Positions 9,955 through 17,613 of a DNA stretch of 36,734 nt are shown in pieces. The notes beneath the pieces were generated by a model. That model made no database searches, had not been told where the DNA came from, and was given only the letters and a program-made list of their open reading frames with translations. The position numbers and the translations under genes are program-made. The stretch comes from Thalassoglobus neptunius. Lineage in GTDB: Bacteria; Planctomycetota; Planctomycetia; Planctomycetales; Planctomycetaceae. Location: NCBI RefSeq assembly GCF_007859735.1, contig NZ_SIHI01000032.1:1-36734 (forward strand), given 5' to 3'. Every line of letters begins with the position of its first letter. Position 1 is the first letter of the stretch.

Positions 9955-10279
9955 AGGTCATCCCGCGAACAGCGAAACCGCAGCGGTCGATGCGAAAGTG
10001 TTCTCGAAGCACCCGTTGACTGAAAAGTTGACTGAGAACAAGTTCAAGAACATGCTCGCGATGACTTCAGCGGCCTCGATGTACGGCAATTACGCAAACA
10101 CTCCGTAAGACTGCTTCAACCACATGGGAGCGATGTGTCCCAAAGCACGGAGTTCCTGCCGGCAATCGTCGGGACGAAACGCGTTCCCGCAAACGCCCCC
10201 TTGACTCACTCCTGCGTTTCCCCCAACCAAAACGTCACGACTCGCTTCGTTTCTTTTGCTTGCCTGTTAAACTTAGGAA
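9955..10279. other. Intergenic with a protein-like but unsupported open stretch
   Basis: Between the BON-like gene and comB. The frame one base off the BON gene stays open to 10108 and reads as plausible protein (ending MTSAASMYGNYANTP), but it has no SD and no family signature. It contains the tandem 12-base repeat described separately. 10110-10279 holds no ORF I can support; taggaa lies directly before the comB ATG. Confidence 0.3.
10015..10038 (+). repeat. Imperfect 12-base tandem repeat
   Basis: gttgactgaaaa at 10015-10026 is followed directly by gttgactgagaa at 10027-10038, one mismatch in 12. In the open frame it would encode LTEK-LTEN. Confidence 0.5.
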
Positions 10280-11032
10280 ATGATCCCCGTTTCCGTTTCG
10301 ATGTTGCCAATGTTGTTTGCCCCGCAATCCCTGCGCGGGCGCAGTGCTGTTGTCATTGATGTGCTTCGCGCATCAACGACGATTACGCATGCCCTCGCTC
10401 ATGGAGCCAGCGCCGTCATTCCCACTGAGCAAGTCGAACAAGCATGGGCCGTCGCCAAAGAACTGCCTGCGGAAGATCGACTCTTGGGCGGCGAACGCGA
10501 AAGCCTGACGATTGAAGGCTTCGATCTGGACAACTCCCCTTTTTCCTACACACCTGTACGTGTGACAGGCAAGACGGTCATCTTCACGACGACCAACGGG
10601 ACTTACGCGCTCCAGAAGTGCTCTCATGCTCAGCGGATTTTGATCGGCTCATTCACGAATCTGTCCTCCATTGTCGAAACGCTTATCAACTTTCGGCATC
10701 CCGTTCACCTTGTTTGCGCGGGAACAAATCGACAATTGACAGCTGAAGACATTCTCTTCGCGGGAGCAGTCACAGATCGACTCTTGACCGAAGGTGACGG
10801 TCAGTTTGAGCTGCATTCCGTTGAATCACAGATGGCGGTCGACTTCTATCGGTCTCACCGCATTGGAACCGAAGCATTCCATGCTGCGATGTTCGAGAGT
10901 CTCGGCGGAACCAATCTTCGGAAACTTGGGCTCGACGCAGACATCAAGCGTGCCATGGAAGTTGACCGATTTTCGATCGTCCCCGAGTGGAACCCCACTC
11001 TCAATCGAATCACCATTTCAAGCGACGAGTAA
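10280..11032 (+). CDS. comB: 2-phosphosulfolactate phosphatase family protein (ComB)
   Basis: 250 residues, the usual length for ComB. Signatures: VVIDVLRASTTI (24-35, with Asp27 expected to be in the active site), GGERESLTIEGFDLDNSP near 70-87, and IFTTTNGTYAL near 98-108. ComB removes phosphate from 2-phosphosulfolactate with Mg2+, giving sulfolactate; in methanogens this leads to coenzyme M, but homologues are widespread in bacteria lacking that cofactor. Here the neighbours include no other sulfolactate or coenzyme M gene, so the substrate in vivo is uncertain. The glycine-rich GERGG seen in many members is GERES here. The ATG at 10280 has taggaa unusually close; an internal Met8 (10301) is the alternative. 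The cytoplasmic product is encoded alone and is convergent with the Bat operon. Confidence 0.88.
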   Translation: MIPVSVSMLPMLFAPQSLRGRSAVVIDVLRASTTITHALAHGASAVIPTEQVEQAWAVAKELPAEDRLLGGERESLTIEGFDLDNSPFSYTPVRVTGKTVIFTTTNGTYALQKCSHAQRILIGSFTNLSSIVETLINFRHPVHLVCAGTNRQLTAEDILFAGAVTDRLLTEGDGQFELHSVESQMAVDFYRSHRIGTEAFHAAMFESLGGTNLRKLGLDADIKRAMEVDRFSIVPEWNPTLNRITISSDE

Positions 11033-11063
11033 AGCCTGCTCAGAGAGCGTTACCCCAAAAGAC

Positions 11064-11078
11064 CGCTCTTATCGAGCG
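11064..11078 (-). terminator. Possible terminator of the Bat operon
   Basis: On the minus strand cgctc-gataa-gagcg forms a five-base-pair stem and is followed by gtcttttgg, about 50 bases beyond the batD stop. The same gagcg/cgctc bases can instead pair with agagcg at 11044-11049 on the plus strand, giving a hairpin downstream of comB. Short stem, so only a possible bidirectional terminator. Confidence 0.3.
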
Positions 11079-11127
11079 AAGGCATTGCCTCCGTATTGCC
11101 GAGTCAATTCCGCGTTGAAGATTCCGA

Positions 11128-12414
11128 CTACGATTCAACGGTTGATACCGGGTTCAACTCAGGCAGGTCGTGACTCGCAAATCGCATGGCGTTTTTCTTT
11201 CGATGATGATCAACTCGCGACAGTTGTGACACGATCTCCCACAGCGGTTGCCCCGTCCATTCTTCGGGATTTCCTCCTCCGAATAATCGGAATTCGAGGT
11301 CATTGACGACTCGTGAAGCTTCATCAACTCGGCGAATCTCATCTGCCGATCCGTCTCCTACGATGTGCTGATTCAAACGCGTCCAGTTCATCCACGCCTG
11401 ATAAGCTGCGCTCGCATCGTTTTTCTGACAGGCATCTTTCAGCCGTCGCAACAGTTGCGTTTCAGGTTGATTGAAGTACGCACTGAGCGCGTGCCAAGCT
11501 CTTTTCCCAAACAGAAAACTCAACACAATCAAGACGAGTACAACTGCCGCGATGTAATAATTCGCTGTCCTTGTCGATGGAAAAGCGGAAGTCGTTTCCG
11601 CAGTTGCGATTGCTCCACTCACCGAAATTGTTCGTCCGGGGAGCGATTTGCTTTCGAAGGCTTCATCGTCCGGATTCCACCACCGAACGTCGACGTCGGG
11701 AATCGTGTAGGTTCCAGGCCGCTCGAATTGAATCTTCACACTGTCCGTCCGCTCCGCCTTCGCGACTCCCCGCTGAACCGTATCGACAACTTTTGGTGAA
11801 CTCGGATACGACCTCACACCATCGGGCAGGTTCATCGAAATGGGCGGCATCAGCATGGCTGTGACTCCCTCTGCACGGCGAATCATCGTCCGCTGAATCA
11901 CATCTCCGGGAGCCAACTCATCCTGATCGTCCGGTGTCCAAGACTGCGTGAATTCCAGCTTCGGAACCGAGATCACGATTTCTCCCGGTTCGGTATTCGG
12001 TGGACGTTTCGATTCGAAAGTGACTGGCGAAGTCTGCACAGAGTGATCTTCTGACTTCCCTGTGAAAGACGGTTTGCTCGAATAGCGGACCCGAAACGAC
12101 GGAACGGTGATTGTCCCCGCCTGTTGGGTGAAGATCGCGAATTCATGTCGTTGAGTCAAAAGCGATTCACCATCGACATTTTCGCTTCCCACAACGGGGT
12201 TCCCCATTTTCAGAATGACCGTTGAGGGCAGTTCCGGGAGATCGAAAGCTGCGGCGGAGCTGAAAGGTCCCGGCGAGCACAGAGTGACAATGAGAGGAAT
12301 TCCCTGGCCTATCCAGACGGACTCTTTCCCCAACTCAGCCTGAATTGTTTCTGCACTCCACCCCAAGGAAGGACACAGCAATACTGAAAGAACAAACACA
12401 GCGATGCGAGTCAC
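11128..12414 (-). CDS. BatD-like membrane protein, last gene of the Bat operon
   Basis: 428 residues. An N-terminal signal peptide (to about 20, GWSA) precedes a beta-sandwich-rich periplasmic region, then a single membrane helix near 285-305 (YYIAAVVLVLIVLSFLFG) and a cytoplasmic helical tail. This is the BatD/oxygen-tolerance layout. The start is GTG at 12414, overlapping the TGA of the TPR gene as GTGA, with ggagg eight bases upstream, which indicates translational coupling. Bat proteins in Bacteroides and Leptospira form an inner-membrane complex linked to stress tolerance; a structural or assembly role in the envelope is inferred here. The sequence is divergent, so the name is given by context plus topology. 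Confidence 0.75.
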   Translation of the reverse strand: MTRIAVFVLSVLLCPSLGWSAETIQAELGKESVWIGQGIPLIVTLCSPGPFSSAAAFDLPELPSTVILKMGNPVVGSENVDGESLLTQRHEFAIFTQQAGTITVPSFRVRYSSKPSFTGKSEDHSVQTSPVTFESKRPPNTEPGEIVISVPKLEFTQSWTPDDQDELAPGDVIQRTMIRRAEGVTAMLMPPISMNLPDGVRSYPSSPKVVDTVQRGVAKAERTDSVKIQFERPGTYTIPDVDVRWWNPDDEAFESKSLPGRTISVSGAIATAETTSAFPSTRTANYYIAAVVLVLIVLSFLFGKRAWHALSAYFNQPETQLLRRLKDACQKNDASAAYQAWMNWTRLNQHIVGDGSADEIRRVDEASRVVNDLEFRLFGGGNPEEWTGQPLWEIVSQLSRVDHHRKKNAMRFASHDLPELNPVSTVES

Positions 12415-13004
12415 TCGGCAGCCTCCGCGGCTGTTTCACGAGCCAATTGATAGGAAAACTTCGCTTGAAGGAACTGGGAAGGTTGCGTCTGAACTCTTCG
12501 AAGCCAGAGGGCTTGCATCTCTGAATTGGAAATCGGCTTCTGATCGTCCACGGTCGTCTCTTGTCCGCCCGGTTTGGTTTTATCAAAAACGATCTTGTCA
12601 GCTCCGACCTGTTGATCTCCTAAATCTCCTCCCTCCTGCTCGACACGTTTCGCCCGGGCAACTGCGATCGCTCGATTTGTCTTGGCATCTTCACGGTCGG
12701 GATTCAATTGCAGGGCACGATCATATTGCTTGATCGCCGCTTCGTACTTGCCTCTCATGACGAGACAGTTTCCCCGATTGTACTCCGCGTCGGATGTCGC
12801 CACGCGAGCAAATTCCTGTTCGGCTTTCTCGAACTCTCCCGCTCGAAACCATGCCTCGCCTCGCCGCATCGGATCTCGAAACGTCACGGCTGCTTCCGCA
12901 AAATCTTCGCGATTGAAGAGACGTTGTCCCTGCTGATCGGGAGTCAACCAGAGTCCCAGCCACGAAAAGGCAACGACGAAGAGAGTAACTGCCAGCGTTT
13001 TCAC
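12411..13004 (-). CDS. TPR protein of the Bat operon (BatC/BatE-like)
   Basis: 197 residues. An N-terminal hydrophobic segment (about 3-20) is either a signal peptide or an anchor. Then come TPR repeats about 25-105, clearest in AEYNRGNCLVMRGKYEAAIK and the following YDRALQLNPDREDAKTNRA, which is the typical TPR core. The C-terminal third is Gln/Asp-rich and probably disordered. The start is GTG at 13004 overlapping the previous TGA (GTGA), with ggagag upstream; its own TGA overlaps the batD GTG. TPR proteins in Bat operons hold the VWA partners together, so a scaffold in the periplasm is likely. It is shorter than most BatC proteins, having about two or three repeats. Confidence 0.82.
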   Translation of the reverse strand: MKTLAVTLFVVAFSWLGLWLTPDQQGQRLFNREDFAEAAVTFRDPMRRGEAWFRAGEFEKAEQEFARVATSDAEYNRGNCLVMRGKYEAAIKQYDRALQLNPDREDAKTNRAIAVARAKRVEQEGGDLGDQQVGADKIVFDKTKPGGQETTVDDQKPISNSEMQALWLRRVQTQPSQFLQAKFSYQLARETAAEAAE

Positions 13005-13924
13005 AACGACTCTCCTTTCGGATGAACAAATTCTTCACGTCGGAAGGTTGTGAGCAGCAGCAAAGCGACAAACGGAACGAGCCACCAACCCGCTTCCTGC
13101 CACCTTGCTCCATCTTGTTTTTCGGCGATCGTCACCGGTTTTCTGGCCGTCATACGAACAAGAGATTCCGCGTCTGTCTGATCTGACGAGATGACCACAA
13201 CGCTGCCGTCAATCTCTCGAGCGAACGTTCGTATCGAATCGAGTTCCGGAGTTTGCTCTCTGGCGATCGCCCACACGATGACGCAATTCGCTGATGTTTT
13301 TCGGAACTCGGAAACGTCTTCCGGATCGTATTTCGAAATCGCATCGGCGACGACCAGAATCGTTCCGCCGACGTCTTCCAGCGTCCGATCGGCCAGCTTG
13401 ATCGCTAGCATCACATCTTCTCCCGGCTTCGGAAGGATCTCGGACGAGATCTCCGAGGCCATGGTGGACACAACGCTTGTGTCTTTTGTCGGCGGCAAGA
13501 CCAGATGTGCCGAACCAGCATAGGCGATGAGCCCGAGCGGTTGCCCGCTTCGCTGCTTTGCGAAGTCCACGATCTTAAGGTGCGCCCGCTCCATTCGACT
13601 CGGCATCAAATCGGTCAGCGACATCGATTCACTCGCCTTGAGGACCAACATCACCGGAACGACATCGTCGGAAAACGGACTCGGTTCCAGCCGCCATGTC
13701 GGCCCCGCAACGGAAATCACAGCCAGCACTCCACATAGTAAAAGCGCAAGGTGCGACCAGTTGCGTCGCTGTTGATGACCAATCGTCAGCGCCTCAACAA
13801 ACTGCGGCTCCATCAACGCTTTCCAGCCACTTGTGGGATTCAGCCAATGCTGTCGTCGCCACCAGAGGGCAACAACAATCGGAAGCAACAACAGCCACCA
13901 CGGCCTTAAGAAATGGAAACTCAT
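13001..13924 (-). CDS. VWA-domain membrane protein with degenerate metal site (BatB-like)
   Basis: 307 residues. Membrane helices near 7-22, 57-74 and 280-296 bracket a von Willebrand A domain. In the partner upstream the metal-binding motif is IDLSGSM; here the same strand reads LKASESM, so Lys96 stands where the first MIDAS aspartate should be, although Ser98 and Ser100 remain. Metal-dependent ligand binding is therefore probably lost or altered. The ATG at 13924 overlaps the TGA of the preceding VWA gene as ATGA, and its own TGA overlaps the TPR GTG. Tight coupling suggests fixed stoichiometry with the other VWA protein in a MoxR-dependent membrane complex. Confidence 0.85.
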   Translation of the reverse strand: MSFHFLRPWWLLLLPIVVALWWRRQHWLNPTSGWKALMEPQFVEALTIGHQQRRNWSHLALLLCGVLAVISVAGPTWRLEPSPFSDDVVPVMLVLKASESMSLTDLMPSRMERAHLKIVDFAKQRSGQPLGLIAYAGSAHLVLPPTKDTSVVSTMASEISSEILPKPGEDVMLAIKLADRTLEDVGGTILVVADAISKYDPEDVSEFRKTSANCVIVWAIAREQTPELDSIRTFAREIDGSVVVISSDQTDAESLVRMTARKPVTIAEKQDGARWQEAGWWLVPFVALLLLTTFRREEFVHPKGESL

Positions 13925-14958
13925 GGGTCGACGGCCTCCAGTTCGAAGGTCCGCGCATTCACACGGAGTCGCTGTCTGACGTTGGATGCGTCCACCGAAT
14001 CACGGCGAGATCGGAAGGACCAGAGAACCGAAGCAAGTCCGAGCAATACTGCGACGGACAAGGGAACGTAATACAAATCATCTCTCGGGCGATAGCTGAC
14101 GGTTTTCACTTCCGTTGTTTCGATTTCATCGAGTCGTTGATAAATCTTTGAGAGTTCATCGCGGTTCAATGCCAGAAAGTATTCGCCCCCCGCAACCTTC
14201 GAGACTTCACGCAGCGTTTCCTGATCGAGACGTTCTTCGCCGACGGTCTCGGGGTTTCCCATTGCGACGGTGTAGATGGTGATGCCGCGATCACGGGCCA
14301 CTCTCGCTGCTTCCGGAGGAGGAACCTGACTGCCGGTATCATTGCCGTCGGTCAGAGCGATGATGGTTTTGGCTGGAGCATCGCTTTCCGAAAAGAGTTG
14401 AATTCCCAACCCGATCGCATCTCCGAATGCGGTTTTCGGCCCCGCCATTCCGACGGCAGTTTCTTCCATCAATTGTCGACACAACTCCAAATCCGTTGTA
14501 AACGGGACTTGCAGAAACGGAGCGTCTCCGAAGACGACCAACCCGACACGATCTCCCTGGCGGTCTTTCAGGAACTCGTCCAGAACTCCTTTCACTGCCG
14601 TCAATCGATCGACTTTTTGCCCGGATTCGTTCGTAAAGTCTTTCTGATCCATCGACCCGGAGAGATCGATGAGCAGCAGTAAATCGCGAGTCGGCAGCGT
14701 GCGCTCGATCGGCTTTTCGTACCACTGCGGGCGAGCCAGCGCGACGACGACGAAGAACCAGATCAGGCATTGCACGACCAGCGAAATTCCTTTTCCGGAA
14801 GTGCGAACGATTTCGCCGCTTCCGCCTGCTCCCTGAATTCGAGACAGAAACGGAATACGCACCGCCGGTCGAACTTCCACCCTTCCGGGAAGAAGGTAAT
14901 GGACCAGAATTGGCAGAACCAACGCAGCAAACATCCAGGGAAAATCGAATGCCAACAT
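13921..14958 (-). CDS. VWA-domain membrane protein with intact MIDAS (BatA-like)
   Basis: 345 residues from the ATG at 14958. The frame extends to a TTG at 14997, but agagga lies seven bases before the ATG, which overlaps the TGA of the DUF4381 gene by one base (TGATG). Helices near 7-24 and 58-75, then a VWA domain with the metal motif D98-L-S100-G-S102-M, an acidic ALTDGNDTGS later in the domain, and a C-terminal helix near 300-318. This is the BatA layout: two helices, an exposed VWA domain, one helix. VWA proteins are typical partners of MoxR ATPases, which insert metals or remodel them. It is the only VWA protein here with an intact MIDAS. Confidence 0.88.
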   Translation of the reverse strand: MLAFDFPWMFAALVLPILVHYLLPGRVEVRPAVRIPFLSRIQGAGGSGEIVRTSGKGISLVVQCLIWFFVVVALARPQWYEKPIERTLPTRDLLLLIDLSGSMDQKDFTNESGQKVDRLTAVKGVLDEFLKDRQGDRVGLVVFGDAPFLQVPFTTDLELCRQLMEETAVGMAGPKTAFGDAIGLGIQLFSESDAPAKTIIALTDGNDTGSQVPPPEAARVARDRGITIYTVAMGNPETVGEERLDQETLREVSKVAGGEYFLALNRDELSKIYQRLDEIETTEVKTVSYRPRDDLYYVPLSVAVLLGLASVLWSFRSRRDSVDASNVRQRLRVNARTFELEAVDP

Positions 14959-15419
14959 CACACGTCCTCTTCGTTGGAAGTGTGACGTTTGGTCCAATCG
15001 GTGGCAAAGCTTTTCAGTTCCGCTAATCCATCAGTTGCGTCGCCTGAATACAATGCTTCGGTAAGCGTTCTTCTGACTGCTGATTTCATTTCAAGTTGAC
15101 CGGTTTGATTCAACCAGTCGCACCATTTGGTTCCGGAGAGTTTGGCGACGTCCTGCCGAGGGTAAGCACTCAGCGAGGTCCGTTTCATGACATTGGCCAC
15201 ATCCGCAACAGTGCGGGCATCCTCAATGAGCGCAATGGCCTCTCTCCGATAGGCGTTCGCTTTCCAGCGTCTAACAATTCGAAAAGTCCAGACAGCCAGT
15301 CCGATCGCACAAATTCCCAGCACAACCCACCATCCGGGAGCGAGTGGCCACCACGAGACGGGTTCCTGAAGAACGATATCTTGGAGGTTGGAAAGGCTGG
15401 CTGGATCAGTTTTCATCAT
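14958..15419 (-). CDS. DUF4381 family membrane protein of the Bat operon
   Basis: 153 residues. One membrane helix (about 28-46, WWVVLGICAIGLAVWTF) is preceded by a short segment with PVSWWPLAPGWW, the Trp/Pro-rich signature of DUF4381, and followed by a basic, helical cytoplasmic region. The ATG at 15419 overlaps the stop of the DUF58 gene as ATGA. DUF4381 genes sit between DUF58 and the first VWA gene in many Bat-type operons, as here. Molecular role unknown; presumably a membrane subunit of the MoxR/VWA complex. Confidence 0.8.
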   Translation of the reverse strand: MMKTDPASLSNLQDIVLQEPVSWWPLAPGWWVVLGICAIGLAVWTFRIVRRWKANAYRREAIALIEDARTVADVANVMKRTSLSAYPRQDVAKLSGTKWCDWLNQTGQLEMKSAVRRTLTEALYSGDATDGLAELKSFATDWTKRHTSNEEDV

Positions 15420-16339
15420 CGTTGACCCAAAGCACTGAGAACTTGTTTCGAAACCGGGTCATGAGTGCAGATCGGCAGGATCGGGATTCGAAGTGCGCCC
15501 AGCCGTTGTCGCAATTGATCACATCGCTCCTGAAACAACTGCTGGTATCGTTCCTGAAATTTTGCACCGGTCGGAACGTTCAGCCAGGTTTCTCCGTCTG
15601 TTGCGTCCATGAGCCCGCTGACCGGGAGACGAATTCCCAGTGGATCGTAAATTAAAGCGGCCAGCACATCATTGTGTCGAGCGAGTTTCATCACCAGTTG
15701 TCGGGTTGTGTCATCATCGCCGTCATAGTCCGTCATGATCACGATCAGAAAGTCGTGAGTCGCAACATTGACTGCTCGCCGCAAAGCAAGATTCAGCCCG
15801 TTGGCATGCGAGCTTTGTTGCGACGCATCGAGTTGCTGGTTCATGGAAACCATCTCGTGACAGATTCGCAACACACTCTTCCGGCTTCGACGGGGAGGAA
15901 TTTCGACAAAGTCATGATCGTTGAAGAGGATAGCTCCCACGCGATCGCCCACATCGAGCGTTCGCCACGCGCACAATGCCGCGAGCTCTGCTGCAGTTGT
16001 TGCCTTTGTGGCGCGAGCACTTCCGAAAAACATGTTCGAACGCTGGTCGACAAGCATCAAGACCGGACGTTCGCGATCTTCGGTGAACACGCGCACGTGA
16101 GGTTTTCGAAGCCTCGCGGTCGCTTTCCAGTCCATCGACCGGATGTCATCACCCGGGCGGTATTCTCGAAGTTCTTCGAAAGAAAGCCCGCGACCTCGAA
16201 GCCGCGAGCCGTGTCGCCCGTTCAAGAGACTTTTCACCGGCTGCCGTGGCAGCAATGAGAATCCTTTCGCTTCGTGCTGTAAACGCACGAGTTGCTCCAG
16301 AGTCACGTGAACAGATGATGTTCGCTTGGCTTCAGACAT
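15416..16339 (-). CDS. DUF58 family protein of the Bat operon
   Basis: 307 residues from the ATG at 16339; a GTG directly before it (16342) is the alternative and both have a weak SD. DUF58 signature: GRGLSFEELREYRPGDDIRS followed by MDWKATARLRKPHV near 51-85. A VWA-like fold follows, beginning with LVDQRSNMFFGS, where the usual D-x-S-x-S is reduced to D-x-R-x-N. No membrane helix is seen, so the protein is probably cytoplasmic and bound to the membrane subunits. DUF58 proteins nearly always follow moxR, as here (eight bases between the genes). Function: partner of the AAA+ ATPase; mechanism unknown. Confidence 0.88.
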   Translation of the reverse strand: MSEAKRTSSVHVTLEQLVRLQHEAKGFSLLPRQPVKSLLNGRHGSRLRGRGLSFEELREYRPGDDIRSMDWKATARLRKPHVRVFTEDRERPVLMLVDQRSNMFFGSARATKATTAAELAALCAWRTLDVGDRVGAILFNDHDFVEIPPRRSRKSVLRICHEMVSMNQQLDASQQSSHANGLNLALRRAVNVATHDFLIVIMTDYDGDDDTTRQLVMKLARHNDVLAALIYDPLGIRLPVSGLMDATDGETWLNVPTGAKFQERYQQLFQERCDQLRQRLGALRIPILPICTHDPVSKQVLSALGQR

Positions 16340-16347
16340 CACAATCT

Positions 16348-17337
16348 CTAGCTGACAGCAACTCGATCAAGAATCGCCTGAATCACATCCTCTCGCGATT
16401 TCCCGAGTGCCTCCGCCTCGTAAGACAAATGAACGCGATGGGCCAGACAAGCTGGTGCAACGGCTTGAACATCTTCCGGAGTGACAAAGTCCTTCCCTTG
16501 AAGCCAAGCCCGGGCACGCGAAGCAGCATCGAGTGCGATGGTTCCTCGTGGACTGGCCCCGATTTCAATCCATGTCTTCAGTTCATCGCCGTAGAGTTCC
16601 GGCTTCCGTGTCGCGATGATCAGATTGACGATGTATTCCTCGACCGACTCCGCCACCCGCACATCGTGAACTTCCTTTCGGGCCTGAAAGATCACGTCTT
16701 CGGAAATCGGATCGGGAGGACTGGCTGCTTTTCCGGCATTCTCCTTGCGAACAAGTCGCAGGATCGAAAGTTCATTCTCTCCCGCCGGATATGGAACTTG
16801 AACAAAGAGTAGAAAGCGGTCCATTTGGGCTTCGGGAAGCGGATAGGTCCCTTCCTGTTCGATTGGATTCTGCGTTGCCAGCACAAGAAAGAGATCCGGC
16901 AGCTTATGAGTCTTCCCCGCGACGGTAACTTGCCGTTCCTCCATTGCTTCCAACAGGGCTGCCTGAACTTTCGCGGGGGCGCGATTGATCTCGTCTGTCA
17001 GAATCAGGTTTCCGAAAATCGGTCCTTCCTGGAACTCAAACTCACCCGTCTGTTCAATGTAAATCTCCGATCCGGTCACGTCTGAGGGCAACAGATCGGG
17101 AGTGAATTGAACGCGTTGGAACTGGCCGTTGATCAATGTTGCCAGCGTCTTGATGGATCGCGTTTTCGCCGTTCCTGGAAGTCCTTCCATGAGGACATTT
17201 CCATTCGCCAGAAGAGCGATCAACAGCCGCTCGACGACTGCTTCCTGACCGATCACCGCTTCGTTCATCGCTTTGGAGAGTTGCTGAAAAGATTCGCGAG
17301 GAGTCGGCATTAGAGCATTTTCTGATTTGGTGTTCAC
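16348..17337 (-). CDS. moxR: MoxR-family AAA+ ATPase, first gene of the Bat operon
   Basis: 329 residues. Walker A GLPGTAKT (52-59), Walker B LILTDEINRAP (111-121), sensor 1 LVLATQNPIEQEGTYPLPEA and a C-terminal lid with GASPRGTIAL place it in the MoxR family (AAA_3 plus lid). MoxR ATPases use ATP to remodel VWA-domain partners; seven contiguous genes here supply those partners. The GTG at 17337 has only a weak purine stretch upstream, and an in-frame ATG at 17310 (Met10) is possible. No promoter could be named in the 276 bases upstream, but a strong inverted repeat lies there. Cytoplasmic. Confidence 0.93.
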   Translation of the reverse strand: MNTKSENALMPTPRESFQQLSKAMNEAVIGQEAVVERLLIALLANGNVLMEGLPGTAKTRSIKTLATLINGQFQRVQFTPDLLPSDVTGSEIYIEQTGEFEFQEGPIFGNLILTDEINRAPAKVQAALLEAMEERQVTVAGKTHKLPDLFLVLATQNPIEQEGTYPLPEAQMDRFLLFVQVPYPAGENELSILRLVRKENAGKAASPPDPISEDVIFQARKEVHDVRVAESVEEYIVNLIIATRKPELYGDELKTWIEIGASPRGTIALDAASRARAWLQGKDFVTPEDVQAVAPACLAHRVHLSYEAEALGKSREDVIQAILDRVAVS

Positions 17338-17473
17338 TCACTCGCACGAGCAAACTCAGCCTTTGACCTGATGAAAAAGTTCAAGCGAGTGCACAGGAAA
17401 GAGCAACTTGCTCTCGATAGGTTTTCTATGAATTCGATACTGCAACAGCGGTTCGCGCTGCTACAGAAGAGGA

Positions 17474-17541
17474 GACCAGCCAAACGGCCTGATCCTAACC
17501 AATCAAACTGGGACTGGCTAGGACCGGGCAATTGGCTGGTC
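17474..17541. repeat. Long imperfect inverted repeat between the WD40 gene and moxR
   Basis: gaccagccaa (17474-17483) pairs perfectly with ttggctggtc (17532-17541). Inside it, tcctaacca pairs with tggctagga with one mismatch, leaving a 13-base loop. The 68-base hairpin lies about 73 bases past the stop of the WD40 gene and about 140 bases before the moxR start, on the transcribed side of both. There is no U-run after it, so it may be an attenuator, RNA-processing site or protein site rather than a simple terminator. Confidence 0.5.
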
Positions 17542-17613
17542 AACCGACTTCCGCGCATTTCGAACACACGACCTATTCACATAGGTTCAGTTCCTCGAAT
17601 GAGTGAACGGCCA

